Shown: piece by piece, positions 1 through 7,529 of the stretch
Layout: every line of letters starts with the position of its first letter
Numbering within the stretch: position 1 is the stretch's first letter
Assembly (NCBI GenBank): GCA_027002665.1
Contig: JALWZK010000246.1
Location: 1 to 13,471, forward strand
Direction of reading: 5' to 3'
Length of the DNA: 13,471 nucleotides
DNA from: Campylobacteraceae bacterium
GTDB taxonomy: Bacteria > Campylobacterota > Campylobacteria > Campylobacterales > Sulfurovaceae
The notes under the pieces: model-generated
Told to the model about the DNA's origin: nothing
Seen by the model: the letters and a program-made list of their open reading frames with translations, nothing else
Database searches by the model: none
Translations under genes and position numbers: made by a program

Positions 1-3000
1 GTGTTATTGTTGGTCGTGCATTACCAGATGCCAGAGATGGACTAAAACCTGTGCATAGAAGAATATTATATACTATGAATGACCTTAATCTCTCTCATAA
101 AAGCCCTTATAAGAAATCAGCGAGGATTGTAGGAGATTGTCTTGTCGCAGGTTCTCTTGTCTCAACCAATAGAGGACTTGTGCCTATAGAAGATATAAAG
201 GTAGGTGATAGGGTTTATACTCAAAGGGGTTTGAAGAGTGTAACCGAACTGTTTTATCAACCGAAACAGCCTCTTTTAAAAGTTAGTAGCAGTGTCAATA
301 TATTTGAAAATGTAGTAACTAAGGGACATAAATTTAAGGTTCTCAATGAAGATTTAACATACTCTTTTAAAGAGTCTAAAGATTTAACAACTGATGACTA
401 CTTAATAGTGCAACCATCACTGATGGATATTGAAGATAATTTTTCACAAGATGATGTCTATGCACTGGGACTTTTTATGTCTGATGGAAATATAGATAGA
501 TATAAAAATCTAAACTATCTATCTTTTGCAAACAGTGAAAAAAATGTATTGGAGAATATAAAAGAGACTTTTCAAGTTAAAAATAGGATTTTAGATAGTC
601 GAACTACAAAAATTTTAAAGATTTCAAATAGAAAAAAATCACTTGAGTTTTTAGAAAAATTTAATGTAACCAATAAATATAGCCATAATATAGATATAAA
701 CTCAACTATAATGAGTTTTTCAAATAAATCTATTTTATCTTTTTTAAGTGGTTTTATTGATGGTGATGGGTTTATTAGAAAAGATGGTAAAAATGAGATA
801 GTTATAACATCTGTTTCTCATGGATTTTTAAAAAAATTGGCTACTCTACTTTTTGATAGATTTGGTGTAATATCTGTCATAAGTGTCTCAAATAAAAAAG
901 GTTATTCTCATATTTGGGAAAATAGAGAGATAATTGCAAATCATAATAGTTATAATCTTACAATTACAGGCTCAAATGCCTATTTCTTTAAAGATAAATT
1001 AAATCTCTTAAATAAGAAAAAGAGAGATAGATTAAAAGCTTTTAAATATAGCTGTGACCCAACATACACAAGCTATTTACCATTTTTTGGAAAGAAAATA
1101 TTTGATATTTTCTCAGAAAGACATATAGGAGCAGGTTGGTATCAATCGGAAGATGGAGAGAAATTTAGACTTGGCATTAAATATAAAAATGGTGGAAAAA
1201 TAAGATATGAGAAAGGACTTGCAGATAAAATTAGAATATACTCTGATACAGTTGAAGATTTAAATATTTTAGAGAAGCTACGAAGATTAGATACAAAATT
1301 ATATAAACAGTTAAAATATATTGTTGATAATAAGGTTAGATTTATTAAGGTAAAAGAGGTCAAGGAGGTTGAAGCCGATATAACCTATGACTTTACTGTG
1401 GAAGATGAACATGAGTTTTTTGTCAATGGTGTAATCTCTTCAAATTGTATTGGGAAATATCACCCTCATGGTGATACTGCGGTATATGACGCATTAGTTC
1501 GTATGGCTCAAGACTTCTCTATAAGGATACCTCTTGTTGATGGTCAAGGAAATTTTGGTTCAGTCGATGGAGATAATCCAGCAGCCGCCAGATATACTGA
1601 GGCGAGAATGACAAAACTCTCAGAGGAGATTTTAAAAGATATTGATAAGGATACAGTCGATTTTGTTCCAAACTATGATGCCTCGCTAACTGAACCGGAT
1701 GTTCTCCCATCAAGAGTTCCAAATCTACTTTTAAATGGCTCAAGTGGTATTGCTGTTGGAATGGCAACCAATATCCCACCTCATCACTTAGATGAGCTTA
1801 TTGAAGCGTTAATATATCTTATAGAAAATCCGGATTGTGATGATAGAGAGATATTTAATATTATAAAGGGTCCAGATTTTCCAACAGGTGGGATTATTTT
1901 TGGGAAAAAGGGGATTTTAGATGCCTATACTACGGGTAGAGGTAGAATAAAGGTTCGGGCTAAGGTTCATATTGAAGAGAAGAGAAATAGAGAGGTTATT
2001 GTAATAGATGAACTTCCATATCAGGTAAATAAGGCAAAACTTATTGAGAATATTGCCTCTCTTGTAAAAGATAAACAGATTGATGGTATCTCTGAAATTC
2101 GTGATGAGTCTGACCGTGAGGGTATGCGTGTTGTAATTGAGCTTAAAAAAGATGCCATGAGTGATATTATTCTGAATAATCTCTATAAAAGCACTCAACT
2201 ACAGATTACCTTTGGAATTATTATGTTGGCTATTGAGAATAAAGAGCCAAAAATATTTACACTTCGTAAACTCTTAGAACTCTTTTTGAGACATAGAAAG
2301 ACTGTGGTCATTAGAAGGACTATATTTGAGTTGGATAAGGCAACAGCAAGAGTTCATATATTAGAGGGGTTAAAAAAAGCAGTCGATAATATAGATAGAG
2401 TTATTCGTATAATTAAAGAGAGTAGTAGTATTGAAAATGCGAAATTGGAGTTAATTAGTAACTTTGAGTTATCTGAAATTCAAGCCAATGCCATTTTGGA
2501 GATGAAGCTTAGAAGATTAACTGCCTTAGAGCAGGATAAAATCGATAATGAGTTGGCAGAACTCTATAGAGAGATTAAATATCTTCGCTCTATCTTAAAG
2601 AGTGAGGATATATTGAATAGCATTATTAAAGATGAGCTTAAGGAGATAGGGGAGAATTTTAAGAGTAAAAGATTAACGGAGATTGTAGATGACTATGATG
2701 ATATAGATATTGAGGATTTAATTCCAAATGAGCCGATGGTCGTTACCATTACACATAGAGGATATATTAAGAGAGTGCCGGTTAAACAGTATGAGAAGCA
2801 GAAGAGGGGGGGTAAAGGTAAAATTGCAGTTACTACTCACGATGATGACTTTATTGAGCAGTTTTTTATCTCCTCCACCCATGATACCTTAATGTTTGTA
2901 ACAGATATGGGACAACTCTATTGGTTAAAGGTCTATAAGATTCCAGAGGGGAGTAGATTGGCTAAGGGTAAAGCTGTTGTAAATCTTATTAACTTAAGAG

Positions 3001-3674
3001 CTAATGAGAAGATTATGGCAATAATTCCCACAAAAGATTTTAGTCAAGATAAGAGTTTGGTATTCTTTACAAGTAATGGTATGGTTAAGAGAACAAACCT
3101 TAAAGAGTATTCAAATATTAGAGCTAATGGAGTAAGAGCCATTACCCTCAATGAGAACGATTCGCTGGTCACTGCTAAGATTATCCGTCCCGATACAAAA
3201 TGGCTATTTATAATCACCAAAAAGGGGCAGTGTATTAGATTTAAGATAGATGATGTGCGAGAGATGGGAAGAGCTGCCAGAGGTGTAACAGGTATTAGAT
3301 TTAAGATAGATGGGGATTTTGTATGTGGAGCTACAACCATTGAGAGTGAAGATGATGAGCTTTTAATGCTTAGTGAAAAGGGAATTGGAAAGAGAACAGT
3401 GGCCACCGAATATAGAGAGCAGAGCAGGGGAGGAAAAGGTGTAATTAGTATGAGACTTACCCCAAGAACAGGAGATGTGGTTGGAGTTCTGTTTGTAGAA
3501 GATGATAAAGATTTAATGTGTCTAACAAGTATTGGAAAGATGATTAGAGTCGATATGCACTCCATTAGAAGAGCAGGAAGAAATACATCTGGAGTTAGAG
3601 TTGTCAATGTTGAGAATAAAGATGTTGTAGTAAGTATAGCAAAATGTCCAAAAGAGGAGATATTAAATAAATAA
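1..3674 (+). CDS. gyrA: DNA gyrase subunit A, 5'-partial, interrupted by an in-frame intein
   Basis: GyrA is the DNA-cleaving and rejoining subunit of the A2B2 gyrase that introduces negative supercoils. The first complete codon is at base 3 ([20 protein letters not shown]), so about 30 N-terminal residues including the start lie outside. The frame is open to TAA at 3672-3674. The host sequence reaches SARIVGD, is interrupted by an intein (138-1445), then resumes with [17 protein letters not shown]. The catalytic Tyr is in AARYTEAR (codon 1593-1595). The quinolone-sensing positions are Thr (1476-1478, E. coli S83) and Asp (1488-1490, E. coli D87), both wild-type in Campylobacter. The GyrA box QKRGGKG (2799-2819) opens the DNA-wrapping C-terminal beta-pinwheel, and a second SRGGKG lies further on. 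The protein ends [13 protein letters not shown], close to Campylobacter GyrA, without a long acidic tail. After splicing the mature protein would be about 820 residues, normal for the family. Identity is certain; splicing is inferred. Confidence 0.97.
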   Translation, partial: VIVGRALPDARDGLKPVHRRILYTMNDLNLSHKSPYKKSARIVGDCLVAGSLVSTNRGLVPIEDIKVGDRVYTQRGLKSVTELFYQPKQPLLKVSSSVNIFENVVTKGHKFKVLNEDLTYSFKESKDLTTDDYLIVQPSLMDIEDNFSQDDVYALGLFMSDGNIDRYKNLNYLSFANSEKNVLENIKETFQVKNRILDSRTTKILKISNRKKSLEFLEKFNVTNKYSHNIDINSTIMSFSNKSILSFLSGFIDGDGFIRKDGKNEIVITSVSHGFLKKLATLLFDRFGVISVISVSNKKGYSHIWENREIIANHNSYNLTITGSNAYFFKDKLNLLNKKKRDRLKAFKYSCDPTYTSYLPFFGKKIFDIFSERHIGAGWYQSEDGEKFRLGIKYKNGGKIRYEKGLADKIRIYSDTVEDLNILEKLRRLDTKLYKQLKYIVDNKVRFIKVKEVKEVEADITYDFTVEDEHEFFVNGVISSNCIGKYHPHGDTAVYDALVRMAQDFSIRIPLVDGQGNFGSVDGDNPAAARYTEARMTKLSEEILKDIDKDTVDFVPNYDASLTEPDVLPSRVPNLLLNGSSGIAVGMATNIPPHHLDELIEALIYLIENPDCDDREIFNIIKGPDFPTGGIIFGKKGILDAYTTGRGRIKVRAKVHIEEKRNREVIVIDELPYQVNKAKLIENIASLVKDKQIDGISEIRDESDREGMRVVIELKKDAMSDIILNNLYKSTQLQITFGIIMLAIENKEPKIFTLRKLLELFLRHRKTVVIRRTIFELDKATARVHILEGLKKAVDNIDRVIRIIKESSSIENAKLELISNFELSEIQANAILEMKLRRLTALEQDKIDNELAELYREIKYLRSILKSEDILNSIIKDELKEIGENFKSKRLTEIVDDYDDIDIEDLIPNEPMVVTITHRGYIKRVPVKQYEKQKRGGKGKIAVTTHDDDFIEQFFISSTHDTLMFVTDMGQLYWLKVYKIPEGSRLAKGKAVVNLINLRANEKIMAIIPTKDFSQDKSLVFFTSNGMVKRTNLKEYSNIRANGVRAITLNENDSLVTAKIIRPDTKWLFIITKKGQCIRFKIDDVREMGRAARGVTGIRFKIDGDFVCGATTIESEDDELLMLSEKGIGKRTVATEYREQSRGGKGVISMRLTPRTGDVVGVLFVEDDKDLMCLTSIGKMIRVDMHSIRRAGRNTSGVRVVNVENKDVVVSIAKCPKEEILNK
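138..1445 (+). mobile_element. GyrA intein with LAGLIDADG homing endonuclease (436 residues)
   Basis: This is a protein-splicing element, translated within GyrA and predicted to excise itself. Its endonuclease would cut intein-free gyrA to spread the element. Block A starts at Cys1 ([20 protein letters not shown]). Block B is TKGH at residues 61-64, with the Thr and His that assist the N-terminal acyl shift. Two LAGLIDADG helices follow: [12 protein letters not shown] (108-119) and [12 protein letters not shown] (202-213), each with its acidic residue. Residues 214-310 look like the second half of the endonuclease, and 310-395 is a Lys/Arg-rich linker of unknown role. Block F is [16 protein letters not shown] (416-431). 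Block G is VISSN (432-436), followed by host Cys (1446-1448). The penultimate residue is Ser instead of the usual His. The length is typical of endonuclease-bearing inteins (about 335-550). The frame is intact throughout, so the element appears functional. Insertion is between Asp72 and Val73 in E. coli numbering. Confidence 0.96.
3232..3312 (+). repeat. Pair of 21-base direct repeats in the gyrA C-terminal domain
   Basis: A 21-base sequence at 3232-3252 recurs without mismatch at 3292-3312, exactly 60 bases later. Both copies encode IRFKID in the same frame. They fall in the beta-pinwheel, whose blades are structurally repeated, but perfect nucleotide identity over 21 bases goes beyond the protein similarity. 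Recombination between the copies would delete 20 codons without breaking the frame. Confidence 0.85.
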
Positions 3675-3679
3675 TTTAG

Positions 3680-3685
3680 TATAAT
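3680..3685 (+). promoter_or_regulatory. Possible -10 element for purD
   Basis: TATAAT occurs six bases after the gyrA stop codon, preceded by the T-rich TTTAG. Campylobacterota vegetative promoters rely on a strong -10 with T-rich upstream DNA and often lack a clear -35. A start near 3692 would give a leader of about 20 bases before purD. It could supply purD and downstream genes independently of gyrA, but chance matches are common in such AT-rich DNA. Confidence 0.35.
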
Positions 3686-3700
3686 TACCTATTTAATTTT

Positions 3701-3704
3701 GGAG
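3701..3704 (+). promoter_or_regulatory. Ribosome binding site supporting the GTG start of purD
   Basis: GGAG lies eight bases before the GTG at 3713. It supports a non-ATG start giving the expected N-terminus [14 protein letters not shown]. No other start codon fits the nucleotide-binding N-terminal strand. Confidence 0.75.
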
Positions 3705-3712
3705 ACTTATAA

Positions 3713-4984
3713 GTGGATATATTAATAATTGGTGCAGGAGCAAGAGAGTATTCTATTGGTTTAGCCTTAAAACGAGATACGAGTGTCGATAAGTTATATT
3801 TCGCACCCGGAAATGGGGCTACCCCAAATTTGGGTAAAAATCTAAATATTAGTGATTTTAATCAGTTGGCAGATTTTTGTGAAGAGAATGGTGTAGATTT
3901 AACCATAGTGGGACCTGAAGCCCCCTTAGTAGCAGGGATTGTAGATGTTTTTGAAGAGAGAGGACTTACCATATTTGGACCATCTGCTAAGGCTTCGCAG
4001 TTGGAGGGTTCTAAAATATTTATGAAAAATTTTCTATATAGACATAATATTCCAACAGCAAGATATATAGAGACCTCATCTATAGAGGAGGCTTCTAAGT
4101 TTATTGATAGTATGAAACCTCCTATTGTTGTAAAAGCAGATGGATTATGTGGAGGAAAAGGGGTTATTATAGCCTCCACTCATGAGGAGGCTAAGAAGGT
4201 TAGTAGAGATATGCTATCCGGAGTTTCGTTTGGAGATGCAGGAAAGGCTATTATTATTGAGGAGTTCTTAGATGGATATGAACTCTCTATGTTTGCAGTC
4301 TGTGACGGAAAAGATTTTATTCTATTACCCGCTTCCCAGGACCATAAGAGATTATTAGATGGGGATAGAGGTCCAAATACAGGTGGAATGGGTGCCTATG
4401 CTCCAACTCCATTGGCAACAGATGAGATATATAGGAAGGTAAGAGAGAGAATTGTAATACCTACTCTAAGTGGTATGATGGAGGAGGGTAACCCATTTAG
4501 AGGTGTGCTATTTATGGGTATTATGGTTGTTGAGGGTGAACCTATGATTTTGGAGTATAATGTCCGTTTCGGTGACCCAGAGTGTGAAGTGCTTATGCCA
4601 CTACTTAAAACTCCAGCGAGTGAGCTATTCTATAACTCTGCCATAGGTAATTTAAAAAATACAAAGATAGAGTTCTATGAGAATAGATATGCGGTTGGTG
4701 TCGTTATGGCAAGTAGAGACTATCCATATAAGAGTAGTAAACCGGCAGAGATTATTATTGATGATATTGTTCACGAAGAGGTCAAAGATAATACACATAT
4801 CTCATTTGCAGGTGTCTCATTGGGAGATGATGGTAAACTCTATGCGACAGGTGGAAGAGTGCTTGTATGTGTAGGGGTTGGAGATAGTATAGCCCAGGCA
4901 CAAAAGAGAGCGTATATGTTAGTGGGTCAGATTCACTTTGCTGGTAAACAGTGTAGAACAGATATAGCATATCAAGCACTTTAG
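3713..4984 (+). CDS. purD: Phosphoribosylamine-glycine ligase (GAR synthetase)
   Basis: PurD catalyses the second step of de novo purine synthesis in the cytoplasm: ATP-dependent joining of glycine to 5-phosphoribosylamine to give glycinamide ribonucleotide. At 423 residues it has the usual length for a monofunctional PurD. The N-terminal domain opens with [13 protein letters not shown] (2-14), where many bacteria have GGREH; AREY is the form I recall from Campylobacter. The ATP-grasp region has [14 protein letters not shown] (141-154), [17 protein letters not shown] (183-199), [12 protein letters not shown] (220-231) and the metal/ATP-binding [15 protein letters not shown] (283-297). The C-terminal domain is complete ([11 protein letters not shown]). 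The start is GTG with a GGAG ribosome binding site. It lies 38 bases after gyrA and 7 before the RDD gene. I see no purine riboswitch in the short leader. Confidence 0.96.
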   Translation: MDILIIGAGAREYSIGLALKRDTSVDKLYFAPGNGATPNLGKNLNISDFNQLADFCEENGVDLTIVGPEAPLVAGIVDVFEERGLTIFGPSAKASQLEGSKIFMKNFLYRHNIPTARYIETSSIEEASKFIDSMKPPIVVKADGLCGGKGVIIASTHEEAKKVSRDMLSGVSFGDAGKAIIIEEFLDGYELSMFAVCDGKDFILLPASQDHKRLLDGDRGPNTGGMGAYAPTPLATDEIYRKVRERIVIPTLSGMMEEGNPFRGVLFMGIMVVEGEPMILEYNVRFGDPECEVLMPLLKTPASELFYNSAIGNLKNTKIEFYENRYAVGVVMASRDYPYKSSKPAEIIIDDIVHEEVKDNTHISFAGVSLGDDGKLYATGGRVLVCVGVGDSIAQAQKRAYMLVGQIHFAGKQCRTDIAYQAL

Positions 4985-4991
4985 GATAGTT

Positions 4992-5450
4992 ATGGAAAAT
5001 CTAAATATAGATAAGTATAGAATATCATCTATTGGTAGAAGAGCTACAGCATATTTTATAGATGATATTATAGTATCACTATTCCTCTTTATTATATTTT
5101 ATGACCAACTTTTAAATATATATCTCTCAATACAGCAAAATCCTACAGATTTAACGCCTGTAACGGCCTTTTTGGAGAAAAATACAATAGTATTTTTACT
5201 ATTGAGAGTTGTATATCAGACATTTTTTGTGTGGCAGAGTGGTATGACACCGGGTAAGAGACTATTGAAAATTAAGGTTATAGAGTTAGATAGTGGAGAT
5301 AAACCATCTTTTCATATAGCTCTTTTAAGAGCTACCCTTAGAATAATTAGTGATAGTATATTTTACTTAGGTTATATAATTGCATACTTTAATCCATTTG
5401 TTCAGACACTTCATGATAAGTTAGCTAAGACAATAGTAGTAGATGTGTAG
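4992..5450 (+). CDS. RDD-family inner-membrane protein
   Basis: This 152-residue protein is predicted to span the membrane about three times (roughly residues 23-45, 64-81 and 119-137). It has the RDD-family signatures: RR at 16-17 before the first span, DD at 24-25 within it, the GMTPGKRLLKIKV loop (84-96) and the C-terminal LHDKLAKTIVV motif (140-150). RDD proteins are a loosely defined family; some have been linked to ion exchange, but most are uncharacterised, so no substrate is assigned. The AGGA at 4983-4986 overlaps the purD stop and sits five bases before the ATG, so translation is probably coupled to purD. Its place between purD and lptD recurs in Campylobacterota as far as I recall, which hints at an envelope role, but that is inference. 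Confidence 0.88.
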   Translation: MENLNIDKYRISSIGRRATAYFIDDIIVSLFLFIIFYDQLLNIYLSIQQNPTDLTPVTAFLEKNTIVFLLLRVVYQTFFVWQSGMTPGKRLLKIKVIELDSGDKPSFHIALLRATLRIISDSIFYLGYIIAYFNPFVQTLHDKLAKTIVVDV

Positions 5451-5456
5451 TTTCAA

Positions 5457-7529
5457 ATGGTTAAATTTCTCCTCTATCTATTGATATTAACAGCTCTTTT
5501 GGTCTCAAAAGAGAGAGTTGAGATTTTTGCTAAACATATTGTTGCAGAGAATAACACTACGCTAATTGCTACAGATGGGGTAATTGTCCTTTATAGAGGT
5601 GATTTAATAAAGGCCAATAGAGCAGTTTATGATAGAAGAGATGGAGTTCTTATCCTTAAAGGGAAAGTTGAATATCTCGGAAAAGATAAAAATAGACTCT
5701 CCTCCAATATATTGAAGATAGACACAATAAGTAGAGATATTAATATCAATCATCTATTTTTAACGGGGGAAGATAATCTATGGATAGATGCCTCTACAGC
5801 AAAGAAGGATTACAATGTCTATAGATTGGGAAAAACCAAAATATCAAGTTGTAATAGAATTGAGCCAGATTGGACAATAGAGTTTAATCATGCCAACTAT
5901 TATGAAGATAAAGAGATTATTACAATGGAAGATGCCAAGGTTAGATTTTATAATACAACTATATTCTATCTTCCATATCTCGCTTTTCCCACGGTCCATA
6001 AGAGGACTACAGGACTACTATATCCCAGATTTAAAATTACAAAGAGAGATGGTTTAGTATATGAGCAACCACTATTCTATGCACCTGAGCCAAATTGGGA
6101 TATTGAACTTGACCCACAATTTAGGGTAAAAAGGGGTGTTGGAGCATATCTCACCGGACGATTTGTCGATTCAAACCACTCTAACGGATATATTAGAGTT
6201 GGATATTTTAAAAATAGACACTCCTATTCGGAATTAAATGGTCTGAATGATGAGCATAAGGGTATGGAGCTATTTTATCAATCCAGAGATTTTCTACCCG
6301 ATACCCTATCTGCTTATAAGAGTGGACTCTACTTAAACTCCATATATCTAAATGATAGAGAGTATCTAAATTTACAGAAGGAGACTGCCTCCAAGCTTGT
6401 AAAGAGTAATTTAATAGAGTCAAGATTGAACTCCTTTTTATACAATAGTAAAAACTACTTTGGACTATATGGAAGATACAATATAGATGTGAGTAAAAAA
6501 AATAATAATAGAACCATTCAGGAGCTACCCTCCTTAGAGTATCACAAATATCTACAGCAGATTATGAAAAGCAGACTATTCTACTCATTTGATGCAAGAG
6601 TTAAAAACTTTACGAGAAGAGAGGGGAGTAGAGCTACACAGTTAGAGGCAGATTTTCCAATTAACTACTATGACTCATTTTTTAATAACTATTTAGACCT
6701 CTCAATCTCAGAAAATCTATACCTTAATAGAGTTGATTTTAGAGATATAGACCCTAAATATAAGGACTATTATATATATTATAGAAACTACCATACCATT
6801 ACACTATCATCAGATTTAGTAAAAAAGTATGGCTCATATATACATACACTCCACCCCAAACTAACCTATATTATACCGAGCAGACAGCGAGAATCGCCGC
6901 TATCCTATAGATACTTAGCTGATGAGAAGAAGGAACTATTTGTAACAGATACAAAAGAGGAGCAGTTAAGTTTTGCCTTAGAGCAGTATCTTTTTAGTGG
7001 TGGTCTATTTATGCACTCTCTGGGATATAGCTACTATCCTAAGAGAATAAAATCACAGGGGGATATTGTAAATGAGTTGGAGTATAAAAATAGTAATATA
7101 GCTTTTTATAGTAATTTAAAATATGCTTTTGATGAGGGATTAATTCATACTTCAACGAACTCTTTTAGATATAATCAAAACAACTATGATATAATATTAA
7201 CGCATTTTTATAATAATGATTTTTTATTTAAGGATAAAAAATCCAGCTTTTTACAGGCTGAATTTATAAATCGTTATAAAAGAGAGAATAGTTGGTTTGT
7301 AAATTTTGATTATGATATGGAGCAGGGGTATAATCATCAATGGGATATAGGGTGGTCTCATAAACAGAAGTGTTGGAGTTCTAAAATTACTATAGGGCAA
7401 GAGGTTATTCCAAATGTTGATAGCTCACTTAAAAATACAGCACTCTATTTAGAGCTAAATCTCTATCCTATTGGGGGGATACAACAAAATATAGAGGACA
7501 ATTTCTTGTCAAAAGGAGCTAATAATTGA
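5457..7529 (+). CDS. lptD: LPS-assembly outer-membrane protein LptD
   Basis: LptD (also OstA/Imp) is the outer-membrane beta-barrel that, with the lipoprotein LptE, inserts lipopolysaccharide into the outer leaflet. The 690-residue product begins with a hydrophobic signal (about 1-17, no clean AXA site). A periplasmic OstA/LptA-like beta-jellyroll follows (about 21-110: VEIFAKHIV, ATDGVIVLYRGDLIKANRAVYD). The linker then has SSCNRIEPDW (C132) and FYLPYLAFPTVHKRTTGLLYP (split here only by eye into barrel entry). From about 190 onward come alternating aromatic/polar strands of the barrel. Only two cysteines are seen, C132 and C639, fitting one N-to-C inter-domain disulfide. At 690 residues it is shorter than E. 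coli LptD (784), similar to other Campylobacterota forms. The ATG is six bases after the RDD stop with no strong ribosome binding site, suggesting translational coupling. It overlaps the next gene by four bases. Confidence 0.93.
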   Translation: MVKFLLYLLILTALLVSKERVEIFAKHIVAENNTTLIATDGVIVLYRGDLIKANRAVYDRRDGVLILKGKVEYLGKDKNRLSSNILKIDTISRDININHLFLTGEDNLWIDASTAKKDYNVYRLGKTKISSCNRIEPDWTIEFNHANYYEDKEIITMEDAKVRFYNTTIFYLPYLAFPTVHKRTTGLLYPRFKITKRDGLVYEQPLFYAPEPNWDIELDPQFRVKRGVGAYLTGRFVDSNHSNGYIRVGYFKNRHSYSELNGLNDEHKGMELFYQSRDFLPDTLSAYKSGLYLNSIYLNDREYLNLQKETASKLVKSNLIESRLNSFLYNSKNYFGLYGRYNIDVSKKNNNRTIQELPSLEYHKYLQQIMKSRLFYSFDARVKNFTRREGSRATQLEADFPINYYDSFFNNYLDLSISENLYLNRVDFRDIDPKYKDYYIYYRNYHTITLSSDLVKKYGSYIHTLHPKLTYIIPSRQRESPLSYRYLADEKKELFVTDTKEEQLSFALEQYLFSGGLFMHSLGYSYYPKRIKSQGDIVNELEYKNSNIAFYSNLKYAFDEGLIHTSTNSFRYNQNNYDIILTHFYNNDFLFKDKKSSFLQAEFINRYKRENSWFVNFDYDMEQGYNHQWDIGWSHKQKCWSSKITIGQEVIPNVDSSLKNTALYLELNLYPIGGIQQNIEDNFLSKGANN
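7514..7518 (+). promoter_or_regulatory. Ribosome binding site supporting the TTG start of the MCE gene
   Basis: AGGAG lies within the last codons of lptD, seven bases before TTG at 7526. The TTG overlaps the lptD stop as TTGA. It decides the start, since no ATG occurs in the conserved N-terminal KTEAKVGLF segment. Confidence 0.8.

Noticed and set aside
138..1445. A free-standing endonuclease gene or assembly insertion splitting gyrA
   Set aside because: The insert is in frame at both ends and carries splicing blocks A, B, F and G with Cys1, terminal Asn and +1 Cys, which defines an intein.
1593..1598. Possible intein at the mycobacterial Tyr/Thr site
   Set aside because: [11 protein letters not shown] is continuous here; the only insertion is upstream at 138-1445.
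2806..2812. Run of seven G in gyrA as a phase-variable tract
   Set aside because: It encodes the conserved Arg-Gly-Gly of the GyrA box in an essential gene and is shorter than typical switching tracts in Campylobacter.
3044..3607. Long open frame on the minus strand (187 codons)
   Set aside because: It lies wholly antisense to the conserved gyrA C-terminal domain, is rich in Ser/Leu/Pro shadow codons and has no ribosome binding site or recognisable motif.
4677..4874. Plus-strand open frame inside purD
   Set aside because: It is out of frame with the conserved C-terminal domain of purD and has no independent signal.
7471..7485. Run of six G near the end of lptD as a slippery site
   Set aside because: It is short and within an intact frame, and nothing in the downstream frames suggests an alternative product.
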